Below, one piece after another: positions 1 through 8,673 of a DNA stretch of 64,000 nt. The position numbers and the translations under genes were made by a program. The notes beneath the pieces are model-generated. The model had not been told where the DNA came from. It was given only the letters and a program-made list of their open reading frames with translations, and searched no databases. The DNA comes from Leptospirillum sp037442005 (GTDB taxonomy: Bacteria > Nitrospirota > Leptospirillia > Leptospirillales > Leptospirillaceae), in contig JBBIRA010000004.1 of NCBI GenBank assembly GCA_037442005.1, forward strand, positions 1 to 64,000. The letters are read 5' to 3'. Every line of letters starts with the position of its first letter. Position 1 is the first letter of the stretch.

Positions 1-164
1 TCCTGTGGAGTCATTGTCCGAACGGCTCTTGTCAGGCCATCGTATCCGCCAATCGCCCGGTAGCTTTCAATCCCCGGGCCATTCCTGATGACCTCTTCCC
101 GGATCAGAACCGGTTCGGGACCAATGGCAAAGGGAATGCGATCACCTGTTTCAGGATGTGACAA
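1..164 (-). CDS. NuoF/HoxF-like flavoprotein subunit, N-terminal part only
   Basis: Only the first 54 codons are in the window; the gene runs off the left edge. The frame opens with TTG at 164-162, six bases after an AGGAG (plus-strand 171-175); no ATG or GTG is available. The visible end reads GGYDGLTRAVRTMTPQ, resembling the stretch before the nucleotide-binding domain in 51-kDa NADH dehydrogenase subunits (GGYxxLxxA..MTP). That family carries FMN, NADH and a 4Fe-4S cluster. The diagnostic glycine-rich loops lie outside the window, so complex I, a hydrogenase diaphorase and a formate dehydrogenase diaphorase cannot be told apart. It is divergent from purEK. Confidence 0.5.
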   Translation of the reverse strand, partial: MSHPETGDRIPFAIGPEPVLIREEVIRNGPGIESYRAIGGYDGLTRAVRTMTPQ

Positions 165-361
165 AGACAGCTCCTTCGTATAATGTTTAGCCGTACTAAT
201 CTACATGATTGTATGAATCCGGGTCAAATAAATATCGGAATTCCCGGGTGTTTCAGGGGACAGGATCCAGTGAGGTTGTTGAAGCCCTATTTCCTTTCGG
301 GGATAATACCCCGCGATTATTTTCATCCTTTATTGAAATGAATAAACCGTCTGGAGGACGA
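165..361 (+). promoter_or_regulatory. Divergent intergenic region and purE leader
   Basis: This spacer separates the NuoF-like gene from purE. On the plus strand a perfect TATAAT (179-184) follows GTGACA (158-163) with only a 15-base spacer, so it is a weak promoter candidate that overlaps the start of the divergent gene. The leader contains a small GC hairpin (CGGGG, six-base loop, CCCCG, 297-312) and ends with GGAGG at 353-357, four bases before the purE ATG. I see no purine riboswitch core and no PurR-type palindrome. Confidence 0.3.
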
Positions 362-862
362 ATGGATTCAGGTGCACCACAAGTCGGCCTTATCATGGGA
401 AGTCTTTCCGACTGGAAGATCATGAAAGGGGCAGGCGCGATTCTCGAGCGATTTGGTGTCCCTTATGAAAAAAGGATCGTTTCGGCTCACCGGACTCCTG
501 ATCTTCTGCATCAATATGCAGAGCAGGCAACAGCAAAAGGGCTTAAAGTCATTATTGCGGGGGCGGGGGGCGCGGCGCACCTGCCGGGCATGGTCGCCTC
601 CAAGACGACGGTTCCGGTGCTGGGTGTCCCTGTTCCATCCACCTATCTGAAAGGGATTGACTCTTTACTGTCGATTGTTCAGATGCCGCGGGGCATCCCG
701 GTTGCAACGTTTTCCATCGGAGAGGCCGGTGCAGAGAACGCCGCCCTTTTTGCGGTCTCTCTTCTCTCCCATTCCGATTCCCGGCTGGGAGCGCTTCTTG
801 AAGACTACCGGAAAGAGTTGACCCGCTCCGTTCTGGATGCCGTTTTTCCGGAGGAGACGTGA
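362..862 (+). CDS. purE: N5-carboxyaminoimidazole ribonucleotide mutase (class I PurE)
   Basis: PurE moves the carboxyl group of N5-CAIR to C4, giving CAIR in de novo purine synthesis; it is a cytosolic octamer in this family. The 166-residue product has the family's usual length. Visible signatures are GSLSDW near the N-terminus, SAHRTP around residue 44 and AGGAAHLPGM around residue 72, which line the active site. The ATG at 362 has GGAGG four bases upstream; in-frame ATGs further upstream lack a ribosome site. The stop overlaps the start of purK by four bases, so the two are translationally coupled. The PurE-PurK pair indicates the bacterial two-step route rather than the class II enzyme. 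Confidence 0.95.
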   Translation: MDSGAPQVGLIMGSLSDWKIMKGAGAILERFGVPYEKRIVSAHRTPDLLHQYAEQATAKGLKVIIAGAGGAAHLPGMVASKTTVPVLGVPVPSTYLKGIDSLLSIVQMPRGIPVATFSIGEAGAENAALFAVSLLSHSDSRLGALLEDYRKELTRSVLDAVFPEET

Positions 863-2055
863 TCCTTCCAGGCGAAACAATTGGAATTCTGGGTGGGGGA
901 CAACTGGGCCGTTATGCGGCTGTTTCTGCGCGAATGGCCGGATATCGTGTCTGTGTTTGGGATCCTGATCCGGAAAGTCCTGCGGCAATGATCGCAGATG
1001 CGCATCTTCGGGAAGATTTTTTGTCCTCACTGGCCAGGGACAGGTTTGTCGATCAGGTTTCAGCGGCGACACTGGAGTTTGAAAACATTCCCCCGGAGCT
1101 CATGGATCGTCTTTCCGGATCAATCCGGCTGAGCCCGGGCCCTTTGTCTGTCCTGACATGCCAGGACAGGATCCTCGAGAAGAGCTTTCTCCGGAAACAG
1201 GGGATTCCAACCGTACCTTACATCGTACTGGAAACAGAGGACGACGTATCTGCGTTCGTTCGCTCTGTGCTGGAAGGTGACCAGACAGCCGGATCCTTGT
1301 TTCCCGCCATCCTTAAAAGAAGCCGGTGGGGATATGATGGCAAGGGGCAGATTTCCCTCACGGACGTTGACGGTCTGATGGAAGAATACCGGACGCTGGG
1401 AAGCGTTCCTTGTCTTCTTGAAAAAAGAATTTCCCTGTACAAGGAAATTTCCTTGATCCTTTGCGGAGGAAAAACAGCGAAGCCTGTGGTCTACCCTTTA
1501 ATCGAGAACGTCCACGTTAATGGCATTCTCCATACGAGCGTTGCCCCGGCGCGGGTGGATCCGGAGCTCTGTACCCGGGCTATCGAGATCGGTCAATCGG
1601 TCATGGAGGCCCTTTCCCATGAAGGGGTTCTGACGGTCGAATTTTTTATTGACCAGTCAGGAGCCCTTCTTGTCAATGAAATGGCTCCAAGACCTCATAA
1701 TAGCGGGCATCTGTCTCTTGATTCCTGTGGGGTCAGCCAGTTTTCCCAGCAAATCCGGATTTTGACCGGAGCGCCTCCCATTCCACCGGATCTCAGGGGG
1801 GCTGCCGCAATGGTCAATCTGTTGGGCGATCTTTGGGGGAAGGGAGAGCCGGACTGGTCTCTGGTACTTTCCAATACCAATGCCCGGTTGCATCTTTATG
1901 GCAAAAAAGAATCCCGACCCGGTCGAAAAATGGGACACATCACCCTCATTGCCCCATCACCGGATCTGGCGTTATCGGAAGCACTGGCTCTTTATCAGGG
2001 GATTGCCGGAGTGAACGTTACGCCTCCCTCAGAAGCACCTCTGCCGCATGTCTGA
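859..2055 (+). CDS. purK: N5-carboxyaminoimidazole ribonucleotide synthase
   Basis: PurK is an ATP-grasp enzyme that joins bicarbonate to AIR using ATP, making the N5-CAIR that PurE rearranges. The 398-residue product opens with the nucleotide-fold motif ILGGGQLGR and later carries KRSRWGYDGKGQ (ATP-binding loop) and EMAPRPHNSGH (hallmark metal and substrate motif near residue 275). The GTG start at 859 overlaps the purE stop as GTGA, with GGAGGAG just upstream. Its last 38 bases overlap the 3' end of the convergent DsbA-like gene, so the two transcripts share antisense ends. Confidence 0.95.
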   Translation: MILPGETIGILGGGQLGRYAAVSARMAGYRVCVWDPDPESPAAMIADAHLREDFLSSLARDRFVDQVSAATLEFENIPPELMDRLSGSIRLSPGPLSVLTCQDRILEKSFLRKQGIPTVPYIVLETEDDVSAFVRSVLEGDQTAGSLFPAILKRSRWGYDGKGQISLTDVDGLMEEYRTLGSVPCLLEKRISLYKEISLILCGGKTAKPVVYPLIENVHVNGILHTSVAPARVDPELCTRAIEIGQSVMEALSHEGVLTVEFFIDQSGALLVNEMAPRPHNSGHLSLDSCGVSQFSQQIRILTGAPPIPPDLRGAAAMVNLLGDLWGKGEPDWSLVLSNTNARLHLYGKKESRPGRKMGHITLIAPSPDLALSEALALYQGIAGVNVTPPSEAPLPHV

Positions 2056-2680
2056 AGAGCTCCCTGTCCCTCAGCCCTCCAATAAAGACTCTATCACCAC
2101 CGCTATTGACCATGACCAGTGTGGGACGGACTGAGACCCCTTCTTCTTTTCCCCGGGCAATGTCTTCGTTCAGTTTTTGAAGAATCTGTTCCCCTTCGGC
2201 CCGCTGTTCAACTGCGTCAGGATCCAGACCACTTTCCCGCGCGATGTCACGCAGAATGGTTGATGACGTGAGGTCCCTCTCTGTGACAAAAAAGCCATGG
2301 CGAAGAGATGAGAGGAACCTGTCTCCTTTGACGGGATCGATCGAGAGAGCGGAAAGTCCCCATCGGCAGAGTGTTTTTGCCTCGTTTGGCACGAGTCCTT
2401 TTTCCCAATTGACAGGGGACATGAAAACACCCGTCGCTTTGGATGTTTTCTGGATTTTGGGGGTAAATTCCGCGGGAGAGTTCATTCCGTGTGCCGAGAG
2501 AAACCGCTCAAGGGATTCGAAGAGAGGGATCATGCGATGGTGAAAACGGATCTTTCCCTGAAACTCCAGAAGGAAGTCATGGATGGCCGCATCGGCGGCA
2601 TAGCTCCAGGAACAAAGGGGATCGGTGAACCACTGAACATCAAGCATGGTATCGGGTAATTCGTTTTGTTGCTGTGTCAT
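2018..2680 (-). CDS. DsbA-family (FrnE-like) thiol-disulfide oxidoreductase
   Basis: The 220-residue product has a thioredoxin-like start with DPLCSWSY, the position of the CxxC in DsbA/FrnE proteins; here only the first cysteine is kept (C-S-W-S). A conserved cis-proline loop follows late (VSVRPTLVMV) with GGLRD after it. There is no signal peptide, so it is probably cytoplasmic like FrnE and the chromene-carboxylate isomerases. With one active-site cysteine it may act as a reductase, glutathione-linked enzyme or isomerase rather than an oxidase. AGGAGG lies six bases before the ATG, partly inside the palindrome GGAGGTCCTCC. The ATG overlaps the stop of the upstream TPR lipoprotein gene by four bases. 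Confidence 0.75.
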   Translation of the reverse strand: MTQQQNELPDTMLDVQWFTDPLCSWSYAADAAIHDFLLEFQGKIRFHHRMIPLFESLERFLSAHGMNSPAEFTPKIQKTSKATGVFMSPVNWEKGLVPNEAKTLCRWGLSALSIDPVKGDRFLSSLRHGFFVTERDLTSSTILRDIARESGLDPDAVEQRAEGEQILQKLNEDIARGKEEGVSVRPTLVMVNSGGDRVFIGGLRDRELFRHAAEVLLREA

Positions 2681-3549
2681 GGAGGACCTCCTGCCTTTAA
2701 GGTGACCGGTTTTGCCGGGGGATGCTCAACGTGCTCAATATCCTTGAGCCTCTCCAGCATTTTTTTTGCCTGGACAATGTTGGAATGCAAGGAAGGATCT
2801 TTGGGGTCGAGAAGGAGGGCATCCTTCCAGTAAAGGAGCGCTCTGCGCAGATGCTGCTTCCCGTATTCTCTGAATCCCTGTTCGGTAAGATATTGCTCTT
2901 TTTTCCTGAGGGTTGAAGAAATATTCAATAATGCCGGGTTTTTGGGATCCAGGAGAAGACCTCTTCGGGCATCAAGGTAGGCATAATGATCTTTGCCCTG
3001 AGCCAGTCTTCTTTGAGCCAGGTGGGTATAGGCCATCACGGCGATTTTCTGTTTCAGGGGGGCCGGCAGTTGGAAGACGGTCCGTGACTCTGTAATGGCC
3101 TGGAGCTCTTTTCCCGTTTCAATCAGATGATTGAGGCAGGCTTCTGACAGATCTTCCGGGAATGTTTCTGAATGCGATTCGATATAAGACCTGTCCCGTT
3201 TACGGAGTGTATCGACTGTATTCAGCGCATCGTTCAGTGAGTCCTTTTTCAGAAAGGACTCGGCCCGTGAAATGTCTGCTTCTGCCCAGGCATTTCTCAG
3301 CCTGTTTTCCCATGTCTTCCGAAGGGCACTGCCGTGAATGAGGAGAATTCTCTTTCTGGCTAAGGCAAAATGCTGAAGGGATATGTCCGTTTTGATTCTT
3401 TTGACAGTCAGACGATCCTTTTCCTCTGCTGAAAGGGGAGGCGGGGAAAGTGGAACAGGGGGTGTTTCTTTCAGACAGGATGTCAGAAGGATCAAAGCAA
3501 AGAAAGACAGTACCTGGCCGGAGATGGATCCCTTCCGGCCTCCTTTCAT
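2677..3549 (-). CDS. TPR-type lipoprotein
   Basis: I chose the ATG at 3549 because it has AGGA six bases upstream and gives a clean lipoprotein signal (basic n-region, hydrophobic core, LTSC with the lipidated cysteine near residue 25). An ATG nine codons upstream at 3576 is possible but lacks a good ribosome site. The 290-residue protein is mainly helical. Its C-terminal third holds tetratricopeptide-like units, each ending near DPKNPALL or DPKDPSLH. Such proteins usually act as periplasmic-face scaffolds. The gene forms an operon with the downstream DsbA-like gene (four-base overlap). No specific partner can be named. Confidence 0.75.
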   Translation of the reverse strand: MKGGRKGSISGQVLSFFALILLTSCLKETPPVPLSPPPLSAEEKDRLTVKRIKTDISLQHFALARKRILLIHGSALRKTWENRLRNAWAEADISRAESFLKKDSLNDALNTVDTLRKRDRSYIESHSETFPEDLSEACLNHLIETGKELQAITESRTVFQLPAPLKQKIAVMAYTHLAQRRLAQGKDHYAYLDARRGLLLDPKNPALLNISSTLRKKEQYLTEQGFREYGKQHLRRALLYWKDALLLDPKDPSLHSNIVQAKKMLERLKDIEHVEHPPAKPVTLKAGGPP

Positions 3550-3624
3550 TATTTTTCCTGTCGGCGATTGTTTCATGCGGGTATTTTACCTGATTGACCG
3601 GTAGGTTGTATATTCATCCACCCG

Positions 3625-5067
3625 CTATGCCAATCCTTCAATCCTCAGGATCGTGACAGGATTTTCAATTCCCTTGAGGCCGAACGGTTCAGGAGGAGAG
3701 AATTGGAAATCTCCCTGAAGGTGTTCTTTCAGATCCTGGGAGATAAGGATTTCATCGGAGCCGGCAAGGGACTCAATCCTGGCGGCAATGTTGACGGCCT
3801 GCCCGACACAAGTATACTCCATTCGTTTTCCGGATCCGATATTCCCGACAATACACTCTCCAAGATGGATCCCGACTCCGAAATGGACAACTTCCTGCTC
3901 CTGCTGTTGCCGTTTCCGGGAGAGGGCTAAGACTGCGGTCTGAAGCTCAATGGCACAGTGTAATGCTGAATCCGGATGGTTTTGCAAAAACTCCGGGATT
4001 CCGAAAACCACCATGATTCCATCTCCCATGATATTGCTGATATATCCCGAATGGCTGAGGATGATTTCGAACATGGGAAGATAATAATCATTCAGGAGGT
4101 TCACCACCTGTTCCGGTGGCAGATTTTCGGACAATGTGCTGAAACCGCGGATATCTGCAAAAAGAATGACGACTTTTTGCCGGATTCCTCCCACATGGAT
4201 CAGTTCAGGGTGCTCCAGAACCCGTTCTGCGACATCCTGGGAAACATAACGGATGAGCGCATTTTTAAGGATGTCGGATTTTTTAAGATCGTTGACCATA
4301 TTATTAAAAGCAACGACGAGTTCTCCCAGTTCGTCATTGGAGCTGGCCCGGACAGAGACAGACAGATCCCCTTTTCCGATCGCCTGGGTCGCCTGATGTA
4401 GTTCCCGGACAGGTTTTGAAAGGATCCGGGAAAGTACAAACGCTCCGAGAAAAGAAAGAATTCCGCCAAAAAAAGAAAGAATGAAAAAGTTTTTCCTGAT
4501 ATCCCGTTGTGCAGAAGCGACAGGATCTTCCGAAAAGACAACAAGGAACGTTCCGATCCGGATTCCGGCGTAATGGATGGGCGTGATCAGAAGATCGTGA
4601 TTGTTGTGATCAATTTGCCGGATAATGGTTGTGGCCGACTCTGTCCTAAAAGATCTCGCCGCTTTTGACAATGAGGGGTCCAGAACCTCGGGGGGGATCT
4701 TGCCAATGGTGTCGGCAATCACACTCTGGTCTGTTCCGATAATAATCAGACGGCTGATCCCGGAATTGGCCGGAATATTGGCAAGGACGTTTTCAATCTG
4801 GAGACGGTTCTCGATCAGGAGAGGGGCGGCAAGCGTCCTGGCCAGCTGGATGGAAATCATTCTGGTTTCGTTTTCAAGAAGCATCCGGACTCTCTTGTCG
4901 ACTTCTTTTTCAAGTAAAAAGTCACCGACCAGGATGGCGACAAGAAAGATGGAAAAGGAAAGTGTAAAGATCTTATAAAAAATCGGTACCTTTACCGATG
5001 AGAAGTATCTGGGCACGAAGTGCCACCTTTTCTGGGAGAGTTGCTGTTTTCTGGACAGGATCCCCAC
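3625..5067 (-). CDS. Membrane class III adenylate/guanylate cyclase with HAMP domain
   Basis: The 480-residue protein has a transmembrane helix near residues 30-50, a periplasmic sensor region, a second helix near 196-215, a HAMP linker and a C-terminal class III cyclase domain. FADIRGF and MGDGIMVVFG supply the two metal-binding aspartates, and VNIAARIE supplies the transition-state Asn and Arg. The substrate-choosing region reads KRMEYTCVG, with a lysine that favours ATP, so cAMP is the likelier product. The GTG at 5067 is the only usable start in the open frame but has no clear Shine-Dalgarno sequence. The gene is divergent from a degenerate GGDEF protein; both are membrane-bound signalling proteins. 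Confidence 0.85.
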   Translation of the reverse strand: MGILSRKQQLSQKRWHFVPRYFSSVKVPIFYKIFTLSFSIFLVAILVGDFLLEKEVDKRVRMLLENETRMISIQLARTLAAPLLIENRLQIENVLANIPANSGISRLIIIGTDQSVIADTIGKIPPEVLDPSLSKAARSFRTESATTIIRQIDHNNHDLLITPIHYAGIRIGTFLVVFSEDPVASAQRDIRKNFFILSFFGGILSFLGAFVLSRILSKPVRELHQATQAIGKGDLSVSVRASSNDELGELVVAFNNMVNDLKKSDILKNALIRYVSQDVAERVLEHPELIHVGGIRQKVVILFADIRGFSTLSENLPPEQVVNLLNDYYLPMFEIILSHSGYISNIMGDGIMVVFGIPEFLQNHPDSALHCAIELQTAVLALSRKRQQQEQEVVHFGVGIHLGECIVGNIGSGKRMEYTCVGQAVNIAARIESLAGSDEILISQDLKEHLQGDFQFSPPEPFGLKGIENPVTILRIEGLA

Positions 5068-5216
5068 CGGGGGGGGACTTTCCCGGTGAGGGTCCTGCCT
5101 GTCCGGATTCGCCGGGGGAATCTTATCATACTCCCGTCCCGTTTGGATGGGGACGTTCTTCTGTCACTTTGGTCAATGAATTCGGATGAATCGAACGGGA
5201 AGGGGAGCGGACAATC

Positions 5217-6641
5217 ATGCCCATGAGGGGAGAGGCTGATCTGACATCCGGAAGAGAAAACGGGAGACTGCCCTTGTTTTATCAGAAAAAATCACTACTT
5301 GTCGGCGGACTCCTGGTGGGGTTTTTTTTGATGTTTCCCGCATCTTTGGCCGGTGCTTATTCGGGGCAGGCCAAGGGGATCTATGCTGATTTTAACGTCT
5401 TAAAAAAAGCCCAGAAAGACATCCAAAAAGACCTTGGATTGCCTGACAGCTCCGGTGGTGCAGAAAAGGGGTTTGCTGCTACCGAGGCCGATGCCATGCA
5501 AAACCATCCTGTCATAATTACCCTTCTTTTGTTCGGACTGGGGATCGGGATCGTCCTGCTCGGTTGGGTCATTCGACATGAACAGAAGAAAGAGGAGCTT
5601 GTTCCCGAAGAAAAGCAGACGTCGCACTTGTTTTTTTCAGGGGAGAGGAACGATCTCCCCGATCCGGTTCTCGAGCGGATACCGGTCGCAAGAGAGGTCA
5701 AAAAGCCGAAACTGGAATCCCTCCTGTCTCAACGGGCGCATTCCTCTGGTGATTTTTTATCGTATCTTGAAAAGCTGGACCTTTTTCTGGAGGTGCTCCG
5801 GAAAAGTTCAATTGTACCGGAGTCGTCGAGTGTCTCCCTTTATGCCCTGAGAAGTAATGCGGCTTTTCACTCTCTTTTATCCCGTTCGTCAGGGAACGGT
5901 TTCCCCAGATTTTACCGCCCGACTCTTTTGACCGAGCCCAGGCAGGCTCTTCTGGACCGGTTTTCAGAATTCGGCGGGGGCAATCTTTCCGGGGAGGGAG
6001 GATCGATAATCCTTCAGGATGGAAAGATCAACTTGTTGGTTTTTCTGTTTTTTGATGCCAAGGGGATTGCCTACCTGATCCTGTTTTCCACTTTCTCCGT
6101 AAACGATCATGGGCGCTGGTTCCGGGCCATTGCCGCGGATCCGTCTGAGATGCTCCTGACGCTCAGGAAGTATTTGAATGATTATTCCCGATTTGATTTT
6201 CAGCTTCCGGAGGATACCGTTGATGGTTACGGAATCCTTGACGGGAGGGGATTTGAAAACCGGCTTTTTCAGGAAATGGAGCGAAGCGAGCGGCTGCATA
6301 CCCAAATGCTTTTGTTGATTTTGTACACCAAAGACGAGAGAAAGCAGGGGATCTCTTCCGGGAGAGGCCAGGATGAAGAGTTTCTGGATCGACTCCAGAG
6401 GGGGGTGGCGCTGGGCGTACGAAGCGGGGACTCCCTGACACGGCCGGGAGATGGAGTTCTCTTTCTTCTTTTACCTGAAACACTGGAGGCTGACTCTCCT
6501 GTTATCAAAGACCGCCTGTTCAGGATCTTTGAGTCCACCAAAACGGACATGCACCGGAAGGAGCTGTCACTTGAAGTGCGTGAAGGGGCCTTTTCCGGGG
6601 GCGATAAAGAATTACTCTTTCAGTTTTTATCATCAAACTGA
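5217..6641 (+). CDS. Membrane protein with degenerate GGDEF-like C-terminal domain
   Basis: The 474-residue product has a first hydrophobic segment near residues 27-46 (signal or anchor) and a second near 98-118, followed by a long cytoplasmic part. The last 130 residues follow the layout of a diguanylate cyclase: a start like FENRLFQEMERSERL, a hydrophobic strand LLLLILY, then RSGDSLTRPGDGVLFLLLP where active enzymes have RYGGDEF. The glycine-acidic signature is therefore broken, and the metal-binding aspartate of the first strand is also absent, so catalysis is unlikely. It may be a receptor or scaffold. AAGGGGAG lies about nine bases before the ATG. Confidence 0.6.
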   Translation: MPMRGEADLTSGRENGRLPLFYQKKSLLVGGLLVGFFLMFPASLAGAYSGQAKGIYADFNVLKKAQKDIQKDLGLPDSSGGAEKGFAATEADAMQNHPVIITLLLFGLGIGIVLLGWVIRHEQKKEELVPEEKQTSHLFFSGERNDLPDPVLERIPVAREVKKPKLESLLSQRAHSSGDFLSYLEKLDLFLEVLRKSSIVPESSSVSLYALRSNAAFHSLLSRSSGNGFPRFYRPTLLTEPRQALLDRFSEFGGGNLSGEGGSIILQDGKINLLVFLFFDAKGIAYLILFSTFSVNDHGRWFRAIAADPSEMLLTLRKYLNDYSRFDFQLPEDTVDGYGILDGRGFENRLFQEMERSERLHTQMLLLILYTKDERKQGISSGRGQDEEFLDRLQRGVALGVRSGDSLTRPGDGVLFLLLPETLEADSPVIKDRLFRIFESTKTDMHRKELSLEVREGAFSGGDKELLFQFLSSN

Positions 6642-6961
6642 AGAAATTAAGGTCTTTTGCTTTTTGTTTTGTTTTCTGGCCAGGAGCCGCCGTCTCCGAA
6701 AGATTCGGGAGACGTGACTTCTTCCCTTTTGACTGTGGACTTTCTTCCTCTCAGACTTGTTGCATTTTCCGGGGGGAGGGTGTATACATCTGTCGATCCA
6801 ATTGTGGCGGGGATGAAGCCGAAAGCCATTATAAATGAATAATCATGCGCGATTGACGACGCAATGACGGCTCGTTTCCCGACCAGAAGCCCCTGGGGGG
6901 GGAGATTAACCCATCTGTCGTCCAATGAAACTTGGACGGCGGGCGTTCCAAGGAGGACACT
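6642..6961. other. Gene-free spacer
   Basis: This 320-base stretch lies between the degenerate GGDEF gene and the NHL gene. The minus strand has a 110-codon open frame (6979-6647), but its start has no ribosome site, it overlaps the start of the NHL gene, and the peptide resembles nothing I know. I see no convincing terminator or promoter. The last bases hold the AGGAGG (6951-6956) of the NHL gene. Confidence 0.5.
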
Positions 6962-8113
6962 TTGAACAAGAGCAAACATCCGAAGGGAAGGGGCGTTCAG
7001 TCATTCAGGACGGCAGCTGTTGCTGTCTCTCTCGGTATCGGCATGACGCTGATGGCGGGGCAGGCATTTCAGGCACAGGCCGTGACGCTGACGACGATCG
7101 CTGGTGAGTCTCACGAGCGCGGAGATCAGAATGGTACTGGATCGAGCGCCAGGTTTGAGTTTCCTCAAGGTATCATCGCTGCTCCGGACGGAACAATTTA
7201 TGTGGCCGATACCGGTAATGACATGATCCGGAAAATCTCCGGAGCCGGAAGCGGCGCTGCAACTGTCGAGACACTCGCCGGAATGGATCATCGTGGACGT
7301 TTCCGTGATGGTATCGGCGAAGCTGCACGATTCAACAATCCGGAAGGGTTGGCCATTTCTCCGGATGGAAAGACCCTTTATGTGGCCGATTCGAGAAACA
7401 ACCGGATCCGGAAAATTGATCTGGCCACGAAAGCTGTGACGACGCTTGCCGGCCATTCTTTCGCCAGTGGAAATGACGGTATTGGTGATCGGGCCGGTTT
7501 TGCACAGCCTCGTGGACTGGCGATTTCTCCTGATGGAAAAACCCTTTATATCGGGGACTCCGGAAACAACATGATCCGGAAGATGGATCTCACCACTCTT
7601 CAGGTCACAACTTTGGCTGGTCAGGGTGCACTCGTTCCCGGTCATGCCGATGGAGTCGGGACACAGGCCACATTTCTTGAACCCCGTGGTCTCGCCGTTT
7701 CTCCTGATGGGCAGATCCTTTATATTGCAGATACACGTAATCATCTGATCAGAAAGCTTGTGTTGGCAACCAATTCGGTTTCAACGCTTGCCGGGCACCC
7801 TGGCTTCCCCGGAACCTTGAACGGCCCTGGTGCAGATTCTTATTTCTATGATCCGATCATGCTGGCGATCGATGGGAACAAGCTGTATGTTTGTGACGCA
7901 GCCAATGCGGACATCCGGTTGATTGACCTGAGCACGGATGTTGTTTCTACTGTTGCTGGAGCCACAATCAACGGCGGCGTTCCGATCAAAGGCCGGGAAG
8001 ATGGTCAGGGAACACTCGGCCACTTCGAGTTTCCTGGTGCGGTCACGATCCACGATGGTGTTCTTTATGTAACAGACACACCTGCAGACACGATTCGCAC
8101 TGTCAAGTTCTAA
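6962..8113 (+). CDS. Exported NHL-repeat beta-propeller protein
   Basis: The TTG at 6962 is chosen because AGGAGG ends five bases before it. It gives a 383-residue precursor with a signal peptide (basic start, hydrophobic core, likely cleavage after AQA near residue 38). The rest is a set of about five NHL repeats of roughly 60 residues. Each contains a version of ISPDGKTLYVADSRNNRIRK followed by a strand ending in TLAG. NHL propellers are usually protein or polysaccharide binding surfaces, and some are enzymes; nothing here shows catalysis. DNA repeats between units are visible, so the array could change length by recombination. A strong intrinsic terminator follows, so it is probably a single-gene transcript. 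Confidence 0.85.
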   Translation: MNKSKHPKGRGVQSFRTAAVAVSLGIGMTLMAGQAFQAQAVTLTTIAGESHERGDQNGTGSSARFEFPQGIIAAPDGTIYVADTGNDMIRKISGAGSGAATVETLAGMDHRGRFRDGIGEAARFNNPEGLAISPDGKTLYVADSRNNRIRKIDLATKAVTTLAGHSFASGNDGIGDRAGFAQPRGLAISPDGKTLYIGDSGNNMIRKMDLTTLQVTTLAGQGALVPGHADGVGTQATFLEPRGLAVSPDGQILYIADTRNHLIRKLVLATNSVSTLAGHPGFPGTLNGPGADSYFYDPIMLAIDGNKLYVCDAANADIRLIDLSTDVVSTVAGATINGGVPIKGREDGQGTLGHFEFPGAVTIHDGVLYVTDTPADTIRTVKF

Positions 8114-8130
8114 TAGGATTGACGGTTTAA

Positions 8131-8160
8131 AAAAGGGAGCCAATGGCTCCCTTTTTTTTT
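8131..8160 (+). terminator. Intrinsic terminator of the NHL gene
   Basis: An 11-base perfect stem (AAAAGGGAGCC, loop AAT, GGCTCCCTTTT) is followed by a run of T on the plus strand, 18 bases after the NHL stop. The A-run on the 5' side makes it potentially active on the other strand too. Confidence 0.9.
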
Positions 8161-8234
8161 ACCCCTTTTTTCTAACCGTATCATTCCCTCCCTCTTCCAA
8201 TCGTTATTCCACTTTTCCTTTTCCTTGATTTTTC

Positions 8235-8263
8235 TGGCCAGGATTGCCAATCCGTGTTAGAAT
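8235..8263 (+). promoter_or_regulatory. Candidate promoter with palindromic operator
   Basis: TGGCCA (8235-8240) and TAGAAT (8258-8263) are 17 bases apart. The spacer opens with the perfect palindrome GGATTG-C-CAATCC (8241-8253), a good place for a repressor to block RNA polymerase. It would serve the DUF2892 gene about 95 bases downstream. The -35 match is only moderate. Confidence 0.35.
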
Positions 8264-8360
8264 TACTTCGTGGGTCGTGCTTCTCTTTCTTTTTTCTCTT
8301 TGAGGGGGAAAGGCAGGAGGGGAGTGTCTTTCAAGACAAAATGAACGAGGGGGGAGTTCC

Positions 8361-8564
8361 ATGCCTGTCAATGAAGGAACTACTGATCGGGTCATCCGGG
8401 TTATTCTTGGAGTTGTTCTGATCGCCCTGGTGTACGTTGGTCCCAAGACGCCCTGGGGGTGGATCGGGATCGTTCCTCTTCTTACCGGTATTACAGGCCG
8501 GTGTGCGTTGTATAAGGTTCTTGGCTTCAACACCTGCCCGCTGGATACGCGAAAAAAAGACTAA
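8361..8564 (+). CDS. DUF2892 (YgaP-type) small membrane protein
   Basis: The 67-residue product matches the DUF2892 family: a short polar N-terminus with RVIRVILGVVLIAL, then a second hydrophobic stretch (WIGIVPLLTGITG) and the conserved RCALYKVLGFNTC close to the C-terminus. In YgaP this unit anchors a rhodanese domain; here it stands alone. Two transmembrane helices are expected. A GGGGGGAG lies a few bases before the ATG. The function of stand-alone members is unknown; links to sulfur or thiol metabolism are suggested only by family fusions. Confidence 0.85.
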   Translation: MPVNEGTTDRVIRVILGVVLIALVYVGPKTPWGWIGIVPLLTGITGRCALYKVLGFNTCPLDTRKKD

Positions 8565-8673
8565 AGGGGAGCCTCCTGGACAGAGACCTTCGCTTCTTTC
8601 AAACGGCGCGTGGCTTTCCTGAGAGGGTATTTCCTTTGAGGAAAGCCCGATGTGTTTATGCCGAAACCATCGT

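Noticed and set aside
191..361. Possible purine riboswitch before purE
   Set aside because: The conserved core sequences of purine, PRPP and related riboswitches are not visible; only small unrelated hairpins are present.
3958..3975. Sigma-54-like TGGCAC followed by TGC
   Set aside because: The GG to GC distance is eleven instead of ten and the site lies inside the cyclase coding region.
6647..6979. 110-codon minus-strand open frame in the spacer before the NHL gene
   Set aside because: No ribosome site, overlap with the NHL start, and no recognisable family features; it probably reflects the lack of stops in GC-rich antisense.
7081..8113. Repeated DNA segments that could be mistaken for a tandem-repeat or CRISPR-like array
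   Set aside because: They are coding repeats of the NHL propeller, about 180 bases apart and degenerate, without constant spacers.
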